Positions 23,870-37,770 of a DNA stretch of 64,000 nucleotides are shown in pieces. The DNA lies in NCBI GenBank assembly GCA_029204225.1, contig CM055096.1, forward strand, positions 64,593,370-64,657,369, read 5' to 3'. This stretch comes from Diphasiastrum complanatum (lineage: Eukaryota > Streptophyta > Lycopodiopsida > Lycopodiales > Lycopodiaceae). The notes under the pieces were generated by a model. The model was given only the letters and a program-made list of their open reading frames with translations. It did no database searches and was not told where the DNA came from. Each line of letters begins with the position of its first letter. Positions within the stretch are counted from its first letter, which is position 1. Made by a program: the position numbers and the translations under genes.

Positions 23870-25810
23870 TGGGTCAACAAAAAACAACTCCTTGTAATAC
23901 CGCCGTAGACGACCACCGTTGACGACAATGTCCAAGAGTATTCCGTCAAGTGTTTGCAGCTGGACTGCACCATTAGGAAAGATTTTATTAATAACATACG
24001 GCCCCTCACTTCAGAATTTCAATTTGCCGAGGTGCTTCTTTGATGTATAAAGAAGCACCTGGTCACCTAAGTGTAGATCCTTATTGCGTAAGTGACGGTC
24101 ATGCTAGGCCTTTTGGTGTCGTTTGTTAACCAGTTATGCGTGGTAAGATATGAGTCTTGTCTCGCATAACTGGGCTAACGTAAATAGCCTAGTCTTTACT
24201 TGTTGTTCGATTGTAGCTTTTTCACAGAGATCTGTAGAAAAAGCTTCCATGACTCTTAGCGAACGTACTAAGAATTCTACAAGCATTACCGCCTCTTGAC
24301 CATACACTAGATGGAATGGGGTAACCCACCCAATGGCTTTCTTCGGGGTGGTGCGGTAAGCCCAGATAGCTGAGAAAAGTTTTGTTTCTCAATCTAAGCG
24401 ACTGGGTTCAACTATGTTTGTCAATATTTTACATATCGTCTTGTTAGTTGATTTGGCCTGGCCATTACATCTAAGATAGTACGGGGTGTACTCTTTCGGT
24501 GAATTACAAGGTAATGGAGTAGCAAATTATCAATGACAACATTTAAAAAATGCGTGCCGCGATCACTAAGTAGCTCTATAGGACAGCCAAAACGCGTGAT
24601 AATTTTTTCATAAAGAAAACGCGCTACAGTCTTTGCGTTGGCGTCCTTTGTTGCCCGAGCCTCAATCCATTTAGTGGCGTAATCGGTGGCTATGAGGATA
24701 TAATGGGCTTGGGTATGTTTCACTGCTGGACTGATAGGTCCAACAAAGTCAATTCCCCATTTATGGAACGTTTCGCCTTCTATAATGGGAGCCAGTGGTG
24801 TGAAGTCTGCTTTCATATTTTTCTTGGCTCGTTGACAGACATCACACGTTTTAATGACAACAAATGTGTCTTTAAATAAAGATGGCCACCACAATTCTGC
24901 TCGAAGGATAATCTTCGCGGTTGCTTTAGCAGAGAAGTGGCCGCCACCAATGCCCTCATGAGCCTGAGATATGATAGGTCGTATCTCAGATTCATAAGCG
25001 CATCGTCGGATAATACCATCAACGCCCCTTTTGTAAAGTTGTCCGACTATTAGCTGAAAGGGCGCTGCTTTAAGCAAAAGACATGCATCAGAAAGATCAT
25101 CGTTGACTGGTGCAGTTGCTTTTTCAGCATTAGGGAGCCGAGAAAGGTGATCCGCCATGAAATGTTGGGTTCCTTTCCGAACGACTACACAGAAATTAAA
25201 TTTCTCTAATATCAACAGCCATTGAGCTATACGTCCCGTTTTACAGGATTTATTAACAATATATAACAGGGCTTGATGGTCGGTGTAGAATGCAAAGGTC
25301 TGGCCTAGTAAATAATGTCTTAATTGTTGAACAACATAGACCATAGCCAATGCTTCTCTCTCGGTTGTAGTGTAGTTTACTTCAGCAGGCACTAGTTGTC
25401 TGCTCAAGAAACGTATTGGGAAGTCTTTGCCATACTCGCTCGGTTGTGCAAGAAGACCTCCAATGGCAAACTTACTGGCGTCAGTATGCACATGGAACTC
25501 TTTCGTGTAGTCCAGCGAACGGAGTATGGGTGCCGTGGTAAGGGCTATTTTCAACTCCTCAAAGGCTTTAATGGGTTCTTCAGTCCATCGAGGATCTACC
25601 ACACTAAATAAACGAGGCGTGCCTTGCCGGCATAATTAATTATAAAGATGCGATAATAATTTGTGTGACCGAGGAAGACATAAACTTCCTTCACTGTTGT
25701 AGGTAAGGGCATTTCAACTATAACCTTGATTTTTGAAGGGCCGGTGAAATACCGTCCTTTGAGATTATATGTCTGAATACTACCACATGGGTTACCCATA
25801 TTTGTCATTT
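23870..25810 (-). pseudogene. Tat-like gypsy RNase H and integrase
   Basis: One long open frame (24421-25602, minus) carries RNase H ('FHVHTDASKFAIGGLLAQ', 'YTTTEREALAMVYVVQQLRH', 'YTDHQALLYI', 'FMADHLSRL'), the integrase zinc domain (H-x-x-G-x-G-G-H, then C-D-V-C-Q-R-A-K) and the core with D (WGIDFVGP) and D (LLSDRGTHF). The frame shifts before the catalytic Glu. Downstream, 'AYRTTPKKAIGWVTPFHLVY' (about 24370-24310) shows the core end in another frame. The 25596-25808 frame holds the RT thumb-connection part ('KIKVIVEMPLPTTVKEVYVF'). Confidence 0.88.
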
Positions 25811-26520
25811 ATCAAGGTTTAGTGAAATTCTGAATTTACGACAACGAATGAAGACTTTCTCCAGTGCGTCAAGGTGCGTAGCCACCGAGGAATGTACACC
25901 CAGATCGTCGAGATAAATCTCGACAATCCGATGTAACAGGTCTTGGAAGGCCAGTTGCATGACCCTCTGGAACGTTGAAGGGGCATTGCATAAGCCAAAA
26001 GGCATGACATTATAAGCGTAAATCCCATTTTTTGTGGCAAAGGCCGTTTTATGTTTATCTGCAGGGGCTATCTGAACAAGTAAATTTCCATCCAAGAAGC
26101 TGAAAGCTTCAGCTCCTGCCATTTCCTCTAAGATTTGGGTCGTTAAAGGCAAGGGAAAATGGTCTTTCTTTGTAACCGCATTGAGGTTCTTTAGATCGAC
26201 ACAGATATGAAGTTTGCCATTTTTCTTGGGTACAACCACAATGGGTGATACCCAATCAGTAATTTGGACTTCATACATGAAGCCAAGATCCAGCAATTTT
26301 TTTATATCTTCATCGATTATCTCGCGATGATAGACAAGGTTACATCTGTAAGGTTTAGCCCTAACAAGCTTAGCGTTGTCTTCTAAAGGAATCTTATGGA
26401 CCGTTACTTCAGGTGGGATTCCTTTCATTTATGTATAGTTCCATGCAAATACATCCCTGTATTTGCAAAGTAAAGTTTCCAGATCAGAAAGTTGTGCTGA
26501 CGAAAGGTGTGCACCAACAT
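25805..26520 (-). pseudogene. Tat-like gypsy reverse transcriptase
   Basis: The open frame 25805-26428 covers the RT palm: 'VVVPKKNGKLHICVDLKNLN', 'HFPLPLTTQILEEMAGAEAF', 'YNVMPFGLCNAPSTFQRVM' and the catalytic box YLDDLGVH. A few residues normally between 'SFLDG' and 'QIAPADKHKT' (the F-S-G-Y-N segment) are missing, which probably abolishes activity. An upstream part to about 26520 ('LSDLETLLCKYRDVFAW') is cut by a stop just before 'MKGIPPEV'. Confidence 0.88.
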
Positions 26521-26605
26521 GAACTATTTATCAATAATTTTATTTTTTTGTAACTGAGGTTTTTGAGGTTTTTGAGTGGGTGGTGTTGTTGCCTCACTAT
26601 CATGG

Positions 26606-26902
26606 TCATCGAGAAGAGTTGACCATGGCTTTTGGTGATGTTTCGCCATAGACATCGCACGTGTTCTCAAAGACTTGAAGAAATCTTTGAGGGTCAGTGT
26701 TGCCGTCGTACTTAGGTAAATCTAATTTGGGAGTTCGTTTTTCAATACGCGGAACATTATTTGCAAAAGCTCTGTTTAAGTGAGCTCGTGCATGTGAAGA
26801 TTCTGCAGCATGAGAGTGTGGTCGATCGTATGGAGCTTCAAAACGCATGGGTTCCCATCTGTCAAATGAGTTGGTTGAGGGCTCTTGGACTTGGGATTTC
26901 AT
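26606..26902 (-). pseudogene. Gypsy gag N-terminal fragment
   Basis: 'KRTPKLDLPKYDGNTDPQRF' followed by 'LQVFENTCDVYGE' is the start of the retrotransposon gag domain. The reading then passes within about 80 bp into pre-RT sequence, so the rest of gag and all of protease are deleted. Confidence 0.7.
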
Positions 26903-28440
26903 CCTAAATATCTACTAAATCGAGCTTGTTCAGTAGATGGAGAGACCATCTATGTCAATTAAAATATGTTTCCTAAGTCTCTTGGCAAGCATGGGGAAAA
27001 AGAGAAGAAGACCATCATTAATAATGACTTAATTCTCAAGAGAAAAATACTAACTTAGGCAAATATTGGAGGCCAAAATTGGTAGGCTTCTTGCACCTAA
27101 TGCTTTATTTTACCTTACACAATTGCACTTCTTGTTATATTGTCTTTCAATAATGACATTGAAACACCAAATTTCTCAAACTTAGAGCTTCATTTGTTAA
27201 CGTATTCCACCTCCACCACTTCCTCTCAAGAAAATTTTGAGTCCAAATCTATGCTGCTTCACATTTCTTTTCTAATTTACTCAAATTGCTCTCCCTAGCA
27301 CATGCCACCTTCTTGCAAACCTCATAACCATCTCATTAAAATCAAGATAATCACTTATAGTCTTGTTAAGTAGGTTGGGCATAAAATTTGCTCGAATGCT
27401 AGTACATTGTAGCAAAGGTGTTTCCCTTAAAAAGATAAAAAAGTTCAAACCTCTCATAGAAATTTACTTTTCAAGTTTACATTTCCATCATGAAGAATAT
27501 TCTATGGTTTATTATCGTTCACTTTTGAAGTGCAATAGTTCATCCAAAGATTTATATTCCTTAGAAAGCTTTGCGGATAATATCTTGATTGGCTTGTTAT
27601 GAGAATTTTGCCCATCGGTTACTTTTTAAACCTTTTTCATTAAGGTTGTTGAAGATCTCAGGTGCAAATTATAAGGAAAGTGGCATGACTTGCCAAAAAG
27701 AGAATCTCAAAATATACTATAGATAATAAAAGCCAAAATGTGTGACCCATAAAAAGGGGACAAACTGCCATCCTTTATGCTTGAGAGAGGATTTCCTAGT
27801 GACCTTTTACCTTGTTGAATGGACATAATGTTATGGTGAGGACGACATCACCTCAATTTTGTCTAAGGCCTAACGTTCTGGGCATTCTAAGAGAGGATTT
27901 TCTAGTGAGCTAGCAATGATTCTTATGGTGAGCTCCACATCAACTCAATTTTGTCAAGGCATAATAGTGTGTAGCAATGATTCTAGGATCATTGAACCAA
28001 CTGAAAATGTCCAAAAAAAACCCAATCTCTATTGAGGCAGGGTAATGTTTTGCATGCATTTGAAAGTGCCATCAATGTGGACAGACTTCAACTAGAGAGT
28101 TAGTGCTTAACCAATAAGCAACATGCAATGCAATCTATTCCCAAAAGAATACCAACCAAATACCAAAATAAAAATCAAGTACAACGACCACTAAAAAGAC
28201 TTATTACCTCCAAGATGGATGCGTGTTGCCAGCAATGGGGAAAATTGTCAAAGTATAGGAATAAAAAATGAACTAGCAATGGGAAAAATTGTCAAAGTAT
28301 AAGAATGAAACTGGCATTATTTTTCTAAAATCTATATCATGAAATTTTTGAAGGCTTAGTCAATTAAAACTTTTGTGTGTAATAGTCCTCGAAAATTTGA
28401 AAGATTCCAAAAATCAAAGTTTTTTCGTGATAGCTCAAAA
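26903..28440. other. No gene recognised
   Basis: AT-rich non-coding DNA. A degenerate tandem duplication of about 100 bp lies at about 27790-27985 (GAGAGGATTTYCTAGTGA, TTATGGTGAG, CATCACCTCAATTTTGTC). A 45-bp duplication lies at about 28225-28310 (AGCAATGGGRAAAATTGTCAAAGTATARGAAT). No domain was recognised in the short frames. Confidence 0.4.
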
Positions 28441-28483
28441 AAGATTTTCCGAGCACTCTTTTTTTTGGTGGGGCGGTGAGCAT

Positions 28484-29350
28484 TAATGGCACGATAGATT
28501 CTACATCAAAACGGTCACATTCCTGCCACGTGGCATGTCTCGCACTGGACTCTTCTGGTTATTTGACACGTGGCAAAATCTGAAAGGTTTCGACGAAATC
28601 GAACGGTTGTGGGCTTCAAACCATCGCGTCAAAAGGTCAGTTTGTGCGTCATGGCCGCATCATATTCTGGGCCGGCCTTCCTCGCCTAAGGCCCACCCCC
28701 TTCCTACTCTGCTGGCTCCTATCTTAATGGCACGATATGGCCAGAGCGGGACCACCGTTAGATCCTGTCGTCAACGTCTAGATTCTGCCACGTATCCAAT
28801 CTAAAACTTTAGAGTAATCCGATGTGACACGTGGCGGAAATCCAACTGATTCACGATGGAATATAACGTGCGACAAAGCTGGTAGCCAGCTGGTCACCTC
28901 CCTAATAAAGTCGTCCATCAAATCCCAATAATTCCCGATAATATTTTTGTTCTCTTTTGTTTGTACTCATTTGCGTGCCAGTCGGATTCGAACTCGTGAC
29001 CTACGCGAGAGAATAATACGTCCTAACCAATTCGCCACTTTATATGACTGATATTATTATTTTTCTCGTCAAGACTTAGTGCCCAGCCGACGTACCTTAA
29101 CGGCACGAAGCTATACTACGCACGATCGTCTGAGAAGTTGCCACGTGGTGGAATGATCGGTTGGATGCTTTTAATGACTAGTTTTGGATACGTGTCAACA
29201 GTTTGAGGTTACCGATGGAGATCGAACGGTAGGAGATGGAAACTGCGTTGTGCGATTAAGATGCGAGGAGCCCAGGCTATCGGATAGTACATATTACCTG
29301 CTCGCAGTGAAAGGTCAGTCCAATCTAACGTTAGGTGTGTGCCACGTGGG
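28484..29350 (+). promoter_or_regulatory. G-box cluster upstream of alpha-tubulin
   Basis: Five ACGTGG cores: GCCACGTGGC (28525-28534), GACACGTGGC (28565-28574 and 28826-28835), GCCACGTGGT (29140-29149) and GCCACGTGGG (29341-29350). TACGTGTC lies near 29190. TTAAYGGCACGA occurs three times (about 28484, 28724, 29097). G-box/ABRE-type sites bind bZIP and bHLH factors in plants. That they drive this gene is inference from position. Confidence 0.6.
28977..29047 (-). repeat. tRNA-like sequence, probable SINE head
   Basis: On the minus strand an A box (TGGCGAATTGG, 29027-29037) and a B box (AGTTCGAATCC, 28984-28994) are spaced as in a tRNA gene, with GGTTAGGAC between. The T-arm and acceptor stems do not pair, so it is not a functional tRNA. 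It is either a tRNA relic or the promoter head of a tRNA-derived SINE. Confidence 0.55.
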
Positions 29351-29539
29351 CGTGACTTGGAATCGGAGGGCATCGGACGAGGCGGATCAAAATGCGTACA
29401 GTGCATCGAGGATTCGTTCATTGATCCTGCCTGCCTTATTGACGAGAGAGCTTCGTTAGGTAAGGATCGTCGTTGCTCGATTGATCGATCGTAAGAGCGT
29501 CCTCGACACGCTCTTCACGGTCCACGCTCGCTCCCTTGC

Positions 29540-29655
29540 TTGCTTGCTTTCGATCCAGTTACATTTCGATCCAGTTGCTTTTGATCCAGTTACATTTAGA
29601 TCCATTTTCGTACAGATTCTTGTAAGTTTTTTCGATCCACTTTTGTCGAGGAAAG
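29540..29655 (+). promoter_or_regulatory. Repeated 5' leader of alpha-tubulin
   Basis: Short tandem units of TCGATCCAGTTACATT type occur three to four times between 29550 and 29640, right before the start codon. They probably lie in the 5' UTR. No TATA box was found upstream. Confidence 0.45.
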
Positions 29656-31661
<2,006 letters not shown>

Positions 31662-32452
31662 CTGCTTGGCTGAAAATAAGCTCTTCTAGTAGGTGACATT
31701 AAGAATCTGTAGGAGCCATTGTTAATTTAGAAAAATGCAGAAGTCGTAGCATTTTGCTTCATCTCTTTGTTATTAGTTTACTATTATCATTATTAAACTA
31801 TCGAAGTGAAAAACAGATCCTTGATGCATTTTGTTCATTCAAATAGCCTATTTTCCTCCTGAAATTTTCTTCTCCCATTCATATGGTGGCTTAGATTTGG
31901 TGTTTATGATTATGTGGTTTTTATTAGTTTTGTGGCCATAGCAAGTGAGCTATTGTGACAATTTGCTAAGAGCTGAAGTGTCATCATAGGTGAGTTTGGG
32001 CATTAAAACAAGTCTTTCTTTTTTATTTTTCAAAAATAGAAAACAAATCTTTGTTTTCTATTTTTGAACTCTAATGCCCTGCCCAGGGCAAACTTTCTCG
32101 TGATATATGAATAACCTTGTTTTGCTTGTTTTCTTTGTTAGTTTGCCAGACATCTTACAGGGACCTAGAAAATATTGTTATGGCTGGTAATTTTTGTGAA
32201 GTATTTTGATTGACGGTATTGGTGATTAAGCATCATGTAAAAACCAAGTCCTGTTTGGCTTATCATGAAGCTTGTGGTCTATTACTCATCCGCACTTTCA
32301 AATGTGATATGCCTCCTTTCGATTTCAGGTCTGAGAATCTCAGTTTTCAAATGCACCTGAAATCAGATTTTTGGTTTTTGAGAAGGAATTACAGTTTCCT
32401 TTATGGACGCAATCTGGTGAAATGGAATTGTCAATTTCACACGGTTGTGTAA
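31662..32452. other. 3' flank of tubulin; no further gene seen
   Basis: The 3' UTR of tubulin should lie in the first few hundred bases. No canonical AATAAA was found close to the stop. The rest is AT-rich and non-coding. Confidence 0.4.
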
Positions 32453-32503
32453 CAGTGCTGGCCAAAAATCTTTTTTTTAACCTACTAAAAAACCTACTAC
32501 TTT

Positions 32504-32541
<38 letters not shown>

Positions 32542-32852
32542 TTGAGAGGAGAAGGAGAGCGAGGCTGAAGGCTCAAGCAGTCGCTGAAGGCCTACGGCCG
32601 CTGAAGGATGAAGGTTGCATTGAGGCCCTGCTTATTTGTAGCTTGTAGGCCTAATGCCTTTTTTCAGCAAATTAAAAATTACAAAGTTTTTTTTACAACT
32701 GGTAAAAAAAGTATTAGCCCTTTAGATTAGTAGGCTCTAAGAACCTACAACTATAAATTTAGTAGGTGAATATATAAACTATAAATTTAGTAGGTGAATA
32801 TATAAATTTAAAAATGAGCCTATAAGGCTTTGTAGGTTTTTCACAAGCACTG
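32453..32852. mobile_element. Putative 400-bp MITE with imperfect TIRs
   Basis: The ends CAGTGCTGGCCAAAAATC and, inverted, CAGTGCTTGTGAAAAACC pair imperfectly. Inside are AACCTACTA motifs in both orientations, a (GA)15 run (32508-32538) and a 29-bp tandem pair (CTATAAATTTAGTAGGTGAATATATAAA, 32749-32806). No clean target-site duplication was found. Confidence 0.35.
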
Positions 32853-33688
32853 TCAATGTGTAAATTGCACAACCTTCTCCGAGGAAGGTTGTGTGAATTA
32901 AAAAAAAAGACCTGAGATCTGAATTTCACACCTGGAAAGGTACCTGTCTGCTGCCCTTCCAACTGGGGTGCCTCTGCCCTCCACCCTTCAAATCAGCAAG
33001 ATAAGAATTGTGTAAGCATCCAGCTGCCCTTCTTATGATGCATTTTTTTTGCATATATGCTGTTGGGGACATGGTTTTAGGGAGGTTTCCCTGAATCCAG
33101 TTTTGAACTGAACCATGATTTTATATTTGACCTAGGAAGAGTTGGTTCAATTTGATCACATTTGAGTGAAATTCCCTCTAAGAAATTCAGTTTTTGAATA
33201 AAATTCCATTTGTTTCCCAGTCTTGCTGTGTATTTCTCTACCATGAAAATACCAAAAATTAACAAACTTTTTGACAAAGCTGATTGTAGACAACGTGAAT
33301 TCAGGTGTTTTATCACTTCTATCTGTTCTCACAACATGCAAAATCAACCTCATGTTCATTTAGTTTTTTCAATACGGTGTATAATACACTTAAGATTTCG
33401 AGGAAGAAGATTAGGAATACTCAATATTGCATCTGCACATCTCTCTATCTGAATGAAGCTATCAATATTATGGTAAGGAATGCTGCTCTGCCTTGATGGA
33501 TTCCTTTGTGTGTGTTTAGAAGAATTACAAACTTGATGCGAACAAGACATGTAAAGGTAAATTGGTATCACTTTCTCTAGCCTATGATGTATTGCATATG
33601 TGTGTATGTACACACTAGTATAGATGGCTCGTGTAGTAGTATAGATGGCTCGTGCAGGATTTAAAGGGGCCGGGTTGGGGGTTCCTAC

Positions 33689-34671
33689 AGTGTTGGGCGG
33701 TTCTCACATATTTATGATGCCCACCGGTTCAGGGTATTGCCTTTTTTTTTGGAAATCGAGAACCGCCGGTTTAGGGTATTGGATTACATCTAAAATATTT
33801 ACACCTGGCGGTTCTCAATAATATCTTATAAGATAAATCTTGGCAGTTCTCAATCTGCCGGTTATTCCTCTATTAAAAACTGCCGATTCCTATATCAGGT
33901 TCTCAATACATACTATTTTTATAAAAAAATATTAAAAATCATTTCAAAATTTATCGTTGCATAGTATGTTAAAATTCCCTCACATTATTTATCAAAAAAC
34001 AAGTGGAAGCCACAAAAAAAAATTGTAAGTGCACAAAAGGGTGGCAAGTAAGAGTTAGGAGTTATGAGGCTTGAGGCCATTTGAAGTTAATTCCCTATTT
34101 CGATAGTTCCTATTTCAAAACTAGTACTAATGCGGGGAGTAAGAATTTTTTTTTTTTGAAATGAACTTGGATCCCAAAGTGAGTTGCCGGGAAACGTGGT
34201 CTCACAAGGAAGCCCTGATGAATACTCTATACTCTACACTCCACCCGTGAATTTTTTAGGATCATCTCGGGCTTACGAGTTGTAATGGGCTGTCTTCAAA
34301 GGATGGCTACTTCCAAGCCCTCCGAGAAAGGGGTACATGTAGCTCTAGTGCCTGCACACCGAATACTATATCCAAGGCCTTTTCTAAACTCGATCGAAAG
34401 GCTGGGATAGAGTAAATAGTATACCTTGTATTGTGAATTGATACTCGGGTTATACACCCCTCCAAATGACGGTTCGGTTCTCAACCTCAATCTAAGGCTC
34501 AAAGGGACCCGACGGTTCTCCACCATGGCCGGTTCCTACAAAAGAGCATACCCGCCGGTTCTACATAGAAGCCGGTTCTTGAGAAATAGTGTACCCGCTG
34601 GTTAGGGTCTTCAGAACCGGGTTGATAACTGGGTTGAGAACCGGAAAAAAAATCAATACCCGCCCAACACT
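33689..34671. mobile_element. Non-autonomous hAT-type transposon (983 bp)
   Basis: The 12-bp terminal inverted repeats AGTGTTGGGCGG (33689-33700) and CCGCCCAACACT (34660-34671) are perfect. GGTTCCTAC flanks both ends (33680-33688 and 34672-34680), fitting the 8-bp target duplication of hAT elements plus one ambiguous base. Subterminal CCGGTTCT/AGAACCGG motifs are dense at both ends, as expected for transposase binding sites. No transposase ORF is present. A diverged relative lies at 56375-56605. Confidence 0.85.
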
Positions 34672-34680
34672 GGTTCCTAC

Positions 34681-36377
34681 CCAATAGCCTTTTGCCTTGG
34701 GAGCGTGAGAGCCTTAGGGCATTAGTGCACCATGGTGGAAGGCCTAGTGTTTTTCCCTAGTTAATGCTTTGTTGTGACGATGTTTTTTTAAATCTACATA
34801 ATGCCCATGTGGACAACCGATGTTTGGCTTGCTACATGTATGTAGCAACCATTGGAGTTTTGGTGAAATGTGCAAATGGTTTGGAAACACATGAAAGTCT
34901 TTTCAATCCTGAAAGTTCTATGGAAAGATTTTGTGATGTGACACTAAAATATGATGAAAAACAAGCACTTTTCATTGATATGTTGAAAATTACATGTTTT
35001 CAAGGATCCATGTCTAAAAGGAGCACAAGGGCAATCTAAAAACCATGAAGTCCATTCAACTAGCTATATTTAATGATGCATAACTAGAATTGTAAACCTA
35101 ATCATGAGAATTTGATAATTATCATGATTATGTATGAAGAAGCTAATTGAATAAAATGAAGATTCCTAAGATTAGTATTATCGCAAATCATGTGGAAAAA
35201 GTACAATATGGACCAAGAGTGGATCCTAATATGATCCTCAAGAGGGATTGGATGTTAGATTTACTTGATCTATCAATCTACAAAAGATTAAGATCAATCT
35301 AGATCAATTCTAGACATAAAATCCTAACAAGAACAATCATGAATGAAGGTAAATGTACTTGCTGGTTTCACACATGTGAAACCCTGTCAGAGTACAGACT
35401 CCAACTTGAAAATCAAGTACACTATGATAGAACCTCAAAACAATCAAAACAAATGTAGACAAATTGAGAGAATTACACAAAATTGCTTCCAAAACCAAGA
35501 TTAGTGTTTCTTGATGATTATGGCCAAATGTGGCTCTATATATATAATAAGTGGGAGCTCGTGGTATTGATCATCCCTCTGATCCCACATGTGTGAGGGT
35601 GCTTTGTCATATGATGATTCATCATGCAAAACTGACACTTTGACAAACCCTTCTATTTTGAGCACTTTTGGTCCAATTTCTTACTATATGGAGATCAACT
35701 TGGAAATATTCTAGAAGTCAAAACTCGCCTATTTCAGCTTATTCCACACGTGTGAGCTGTCCTCTACACATGGGATGTGACACCTATTCAAAGTATTTGG
35801 CTCATGCAATCATAGATTGATGCCATGTGTCATATATCTAGAAAACTAGTTTTTAGCCATTTTAGCCACTAGAACTTGAATTAAATCATATGTACAACAT
35901 ATATGGTACATGACAAGTACACTAGTTTCACACGTGGGAACAGGCTCCACACATGTGTGTTTATCTATATACAAGATTTTTGACCTCTACCAAGCTTATT
36001 TTTGCATTTTTCACAAATCAAATTTATTGAGTTGAGATTGTTTATTAATTTAGTTGTATTCATAAATGCTTTTGAACATTCGTTGCACTAGGTGGTGTTA
36101 ATTTAGCAGAATGTTATTCCTTATTTCTTGACAACTAAAAATTCTGATCAATGTCATTTTTTAGTACTAAGAAATAAAATTTGTGGTCATTCAAAAGCCA
36201 AATGTGTGCCTACCAACCTATCTTATTCAATCAAGATATTGTTATAAGAAATTGTGAATTTGTTGCTAGCTAGATTAAGTGGCCTGATGATATATTTGAG
36301 TATTTTGCGCACACAATTGATCATCATGAGTTTTTTTTTTTATGTGATAAATATTTAGAAGTAAAAGCACAAGGTAT
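34681..36377. other. No gene recognised
   Basis: AT-rich. A 91-codon open frame (34764-35039) starts at a non-ATG codon and has no recognisable domain. Several CACACGTG and CACATGTG palindromes are scattered between 35370 and 35960. Confidence 0.35.
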
Positions 36378-37078
36378 TGTTAAAATTTCACAATTTTGGC
36401 TTGACCAATTTTGGTCATATTGCTTGTGAATTGTATTATGGTCATGTTGTGGCTTGTCACACGTGCCAAATAGCATAGGATACTCTTTGTAAGTCTCATT
36501 CCTAACCTAGCATAGGAGTGGCACCTTTGGAATGAGTCCAAAGTGTGCTTAGATAAGCTAGAGAAATTCTAGGAGCTAAAAATAGCATGTTTTACACTGT
36601 TTCTGGATCTTGAGATCTTGACCCCATATTAGGGTGGATCTAATGACCTATTAGGTTAGATGTTAGGGTTAGGTTATGATAAGTACAGAGATGCCCTAAA
36701 ACCTTCATATCCAAGCTTGAAATGTATAAATGTATGATGGGATCTCCATCCAAATATGAAGAAAAATTGAGTTTTTCCACTTCTATCAACATTGTCTTTT
36801 GGTGGCGAGTTATAGCTATTGGATGTGAGTGATTTTATGCATTAATTAGTTGCTTTGGAAGGTACTGAAGTTGATTACAGGTCTGAGAAGCTTGCTGCAC
36901 TTTAATTTAGTGTATTTTTATCAAATCTATGTGCCTATTGTGGAGTTAAATGCCAAATTAGCTAGATTTGGTAACTAGGCTTGATTCTAGCTCATAGTTT
37001 GGATCTAGATCTTTGATTTGTGCATCCTCCATCACTTTTAGGAGTGATTGGGACTGAATTTGCTGTAAAATTTTGTCA
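36378..37078 (+). repeat. Probable 5' LTR of a copia element
   Basis: It is inferred because a primer-binding site starts at 37079 immediately after TTTTGTCA, a standard LTR end. The left border (TGTTAAAATTTCAC at 36378) is a guess. No matching 3' LTR was found in the window. Confidence 0.45.
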
Positions 37079-37090
37079 TGGTATCAGAGC
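37079..37090 (+). other. Primer-binding site of the 37-kb copia element
   Basis: TGGTATCAGAGC, tRNA-iMet type, directly after a CA dinucleotide. Confidence 0.82.
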
Positions 37091-37770
37091 CTAATCAAAA
37101 GTGAGCTTTAGATTTGATTATCTCAAGCTTAGATCCTAGATTTGAGTAGTATTGGCTTTGTCCTTACTACTAGTTGCTAATCTAGTGATTGTACCTCCAA
37201 ATTTGGTTTCATTTGAGTGAGAATAGATCAAAGGGAACTTGTTTTGCTGAGTTATAGCTGCAAGATTGAGCCATTTCCATTCAACCAAACCAAATTAGAA
37301 AGTTCTTATGAGTTGAATCTTGGAGTACATGTCTCCTAGATCAAGTGTTTTGACGTTTTCTTCATCTAGAAATGCAAAACTAGTGAAAATTGTGTTTCTA
37401 TTCTACTCGATTTTGGATAGGTTTGTGATTGAATATGTCAATGCGATTCAACCTGAATTTAGAAGGCTTTATTTGTGAGACATTTATATGCTATAAAGTG
37501 CTTTTGGTTCAATATAGGTGGATTCACCCTTCTTGTGAAGTTGAGATCAAGGAGGAGACTAGTTTTAATCAAGGAGGAGACTAGTTTTGATCTATAGGTT
37601 TGGATCTAGTTTGGATCTCGAAGATTGATCAAGCTGAAGATCACCTTAGATCTTGTTGAGAAATCAGAGAGTGATTCATCTCAAGTCCCAAAGAGAGTGG
37701 GATAGCTAGTTGTGATCATATCTTGTACAATCTATCTTGTTTCTTTGAATCTATTTCCCTATCATTGAAG

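Larger units (their letters stand above)
18760..26902 (-). mobile_element. Tat-like Ty3/gypsy element with extra 3' ORF, internally deleted
   Basis: Reading the minus strand from 26902 downward gives a gag N-terminal piece, then directly RT, RNase H and integrase (to about 23870), then minisatellites and a long decayed ORF (22039-18760). The RT and integrase are of the non-chromodomain type ('VPKKNGKLHICVDLKNLNAV', YLDD box). In the Tat/Athila branch an additional ORF after integrase is known. Most of gag and the whole protease are missing. LTRs could not be identified, so the outer limits are provisional. Confidence 0.7.

Noticed and set aside
28977-29047. Functional tRNA gene
   Set aside because: A and B boxes are present, but the T-arm and acceptor stems do not pair.
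34764-35039. 91-codon open frame as a small gene
   Set aside because: Its first codon is not ATG, and no domain, splice context or homology was recognised.
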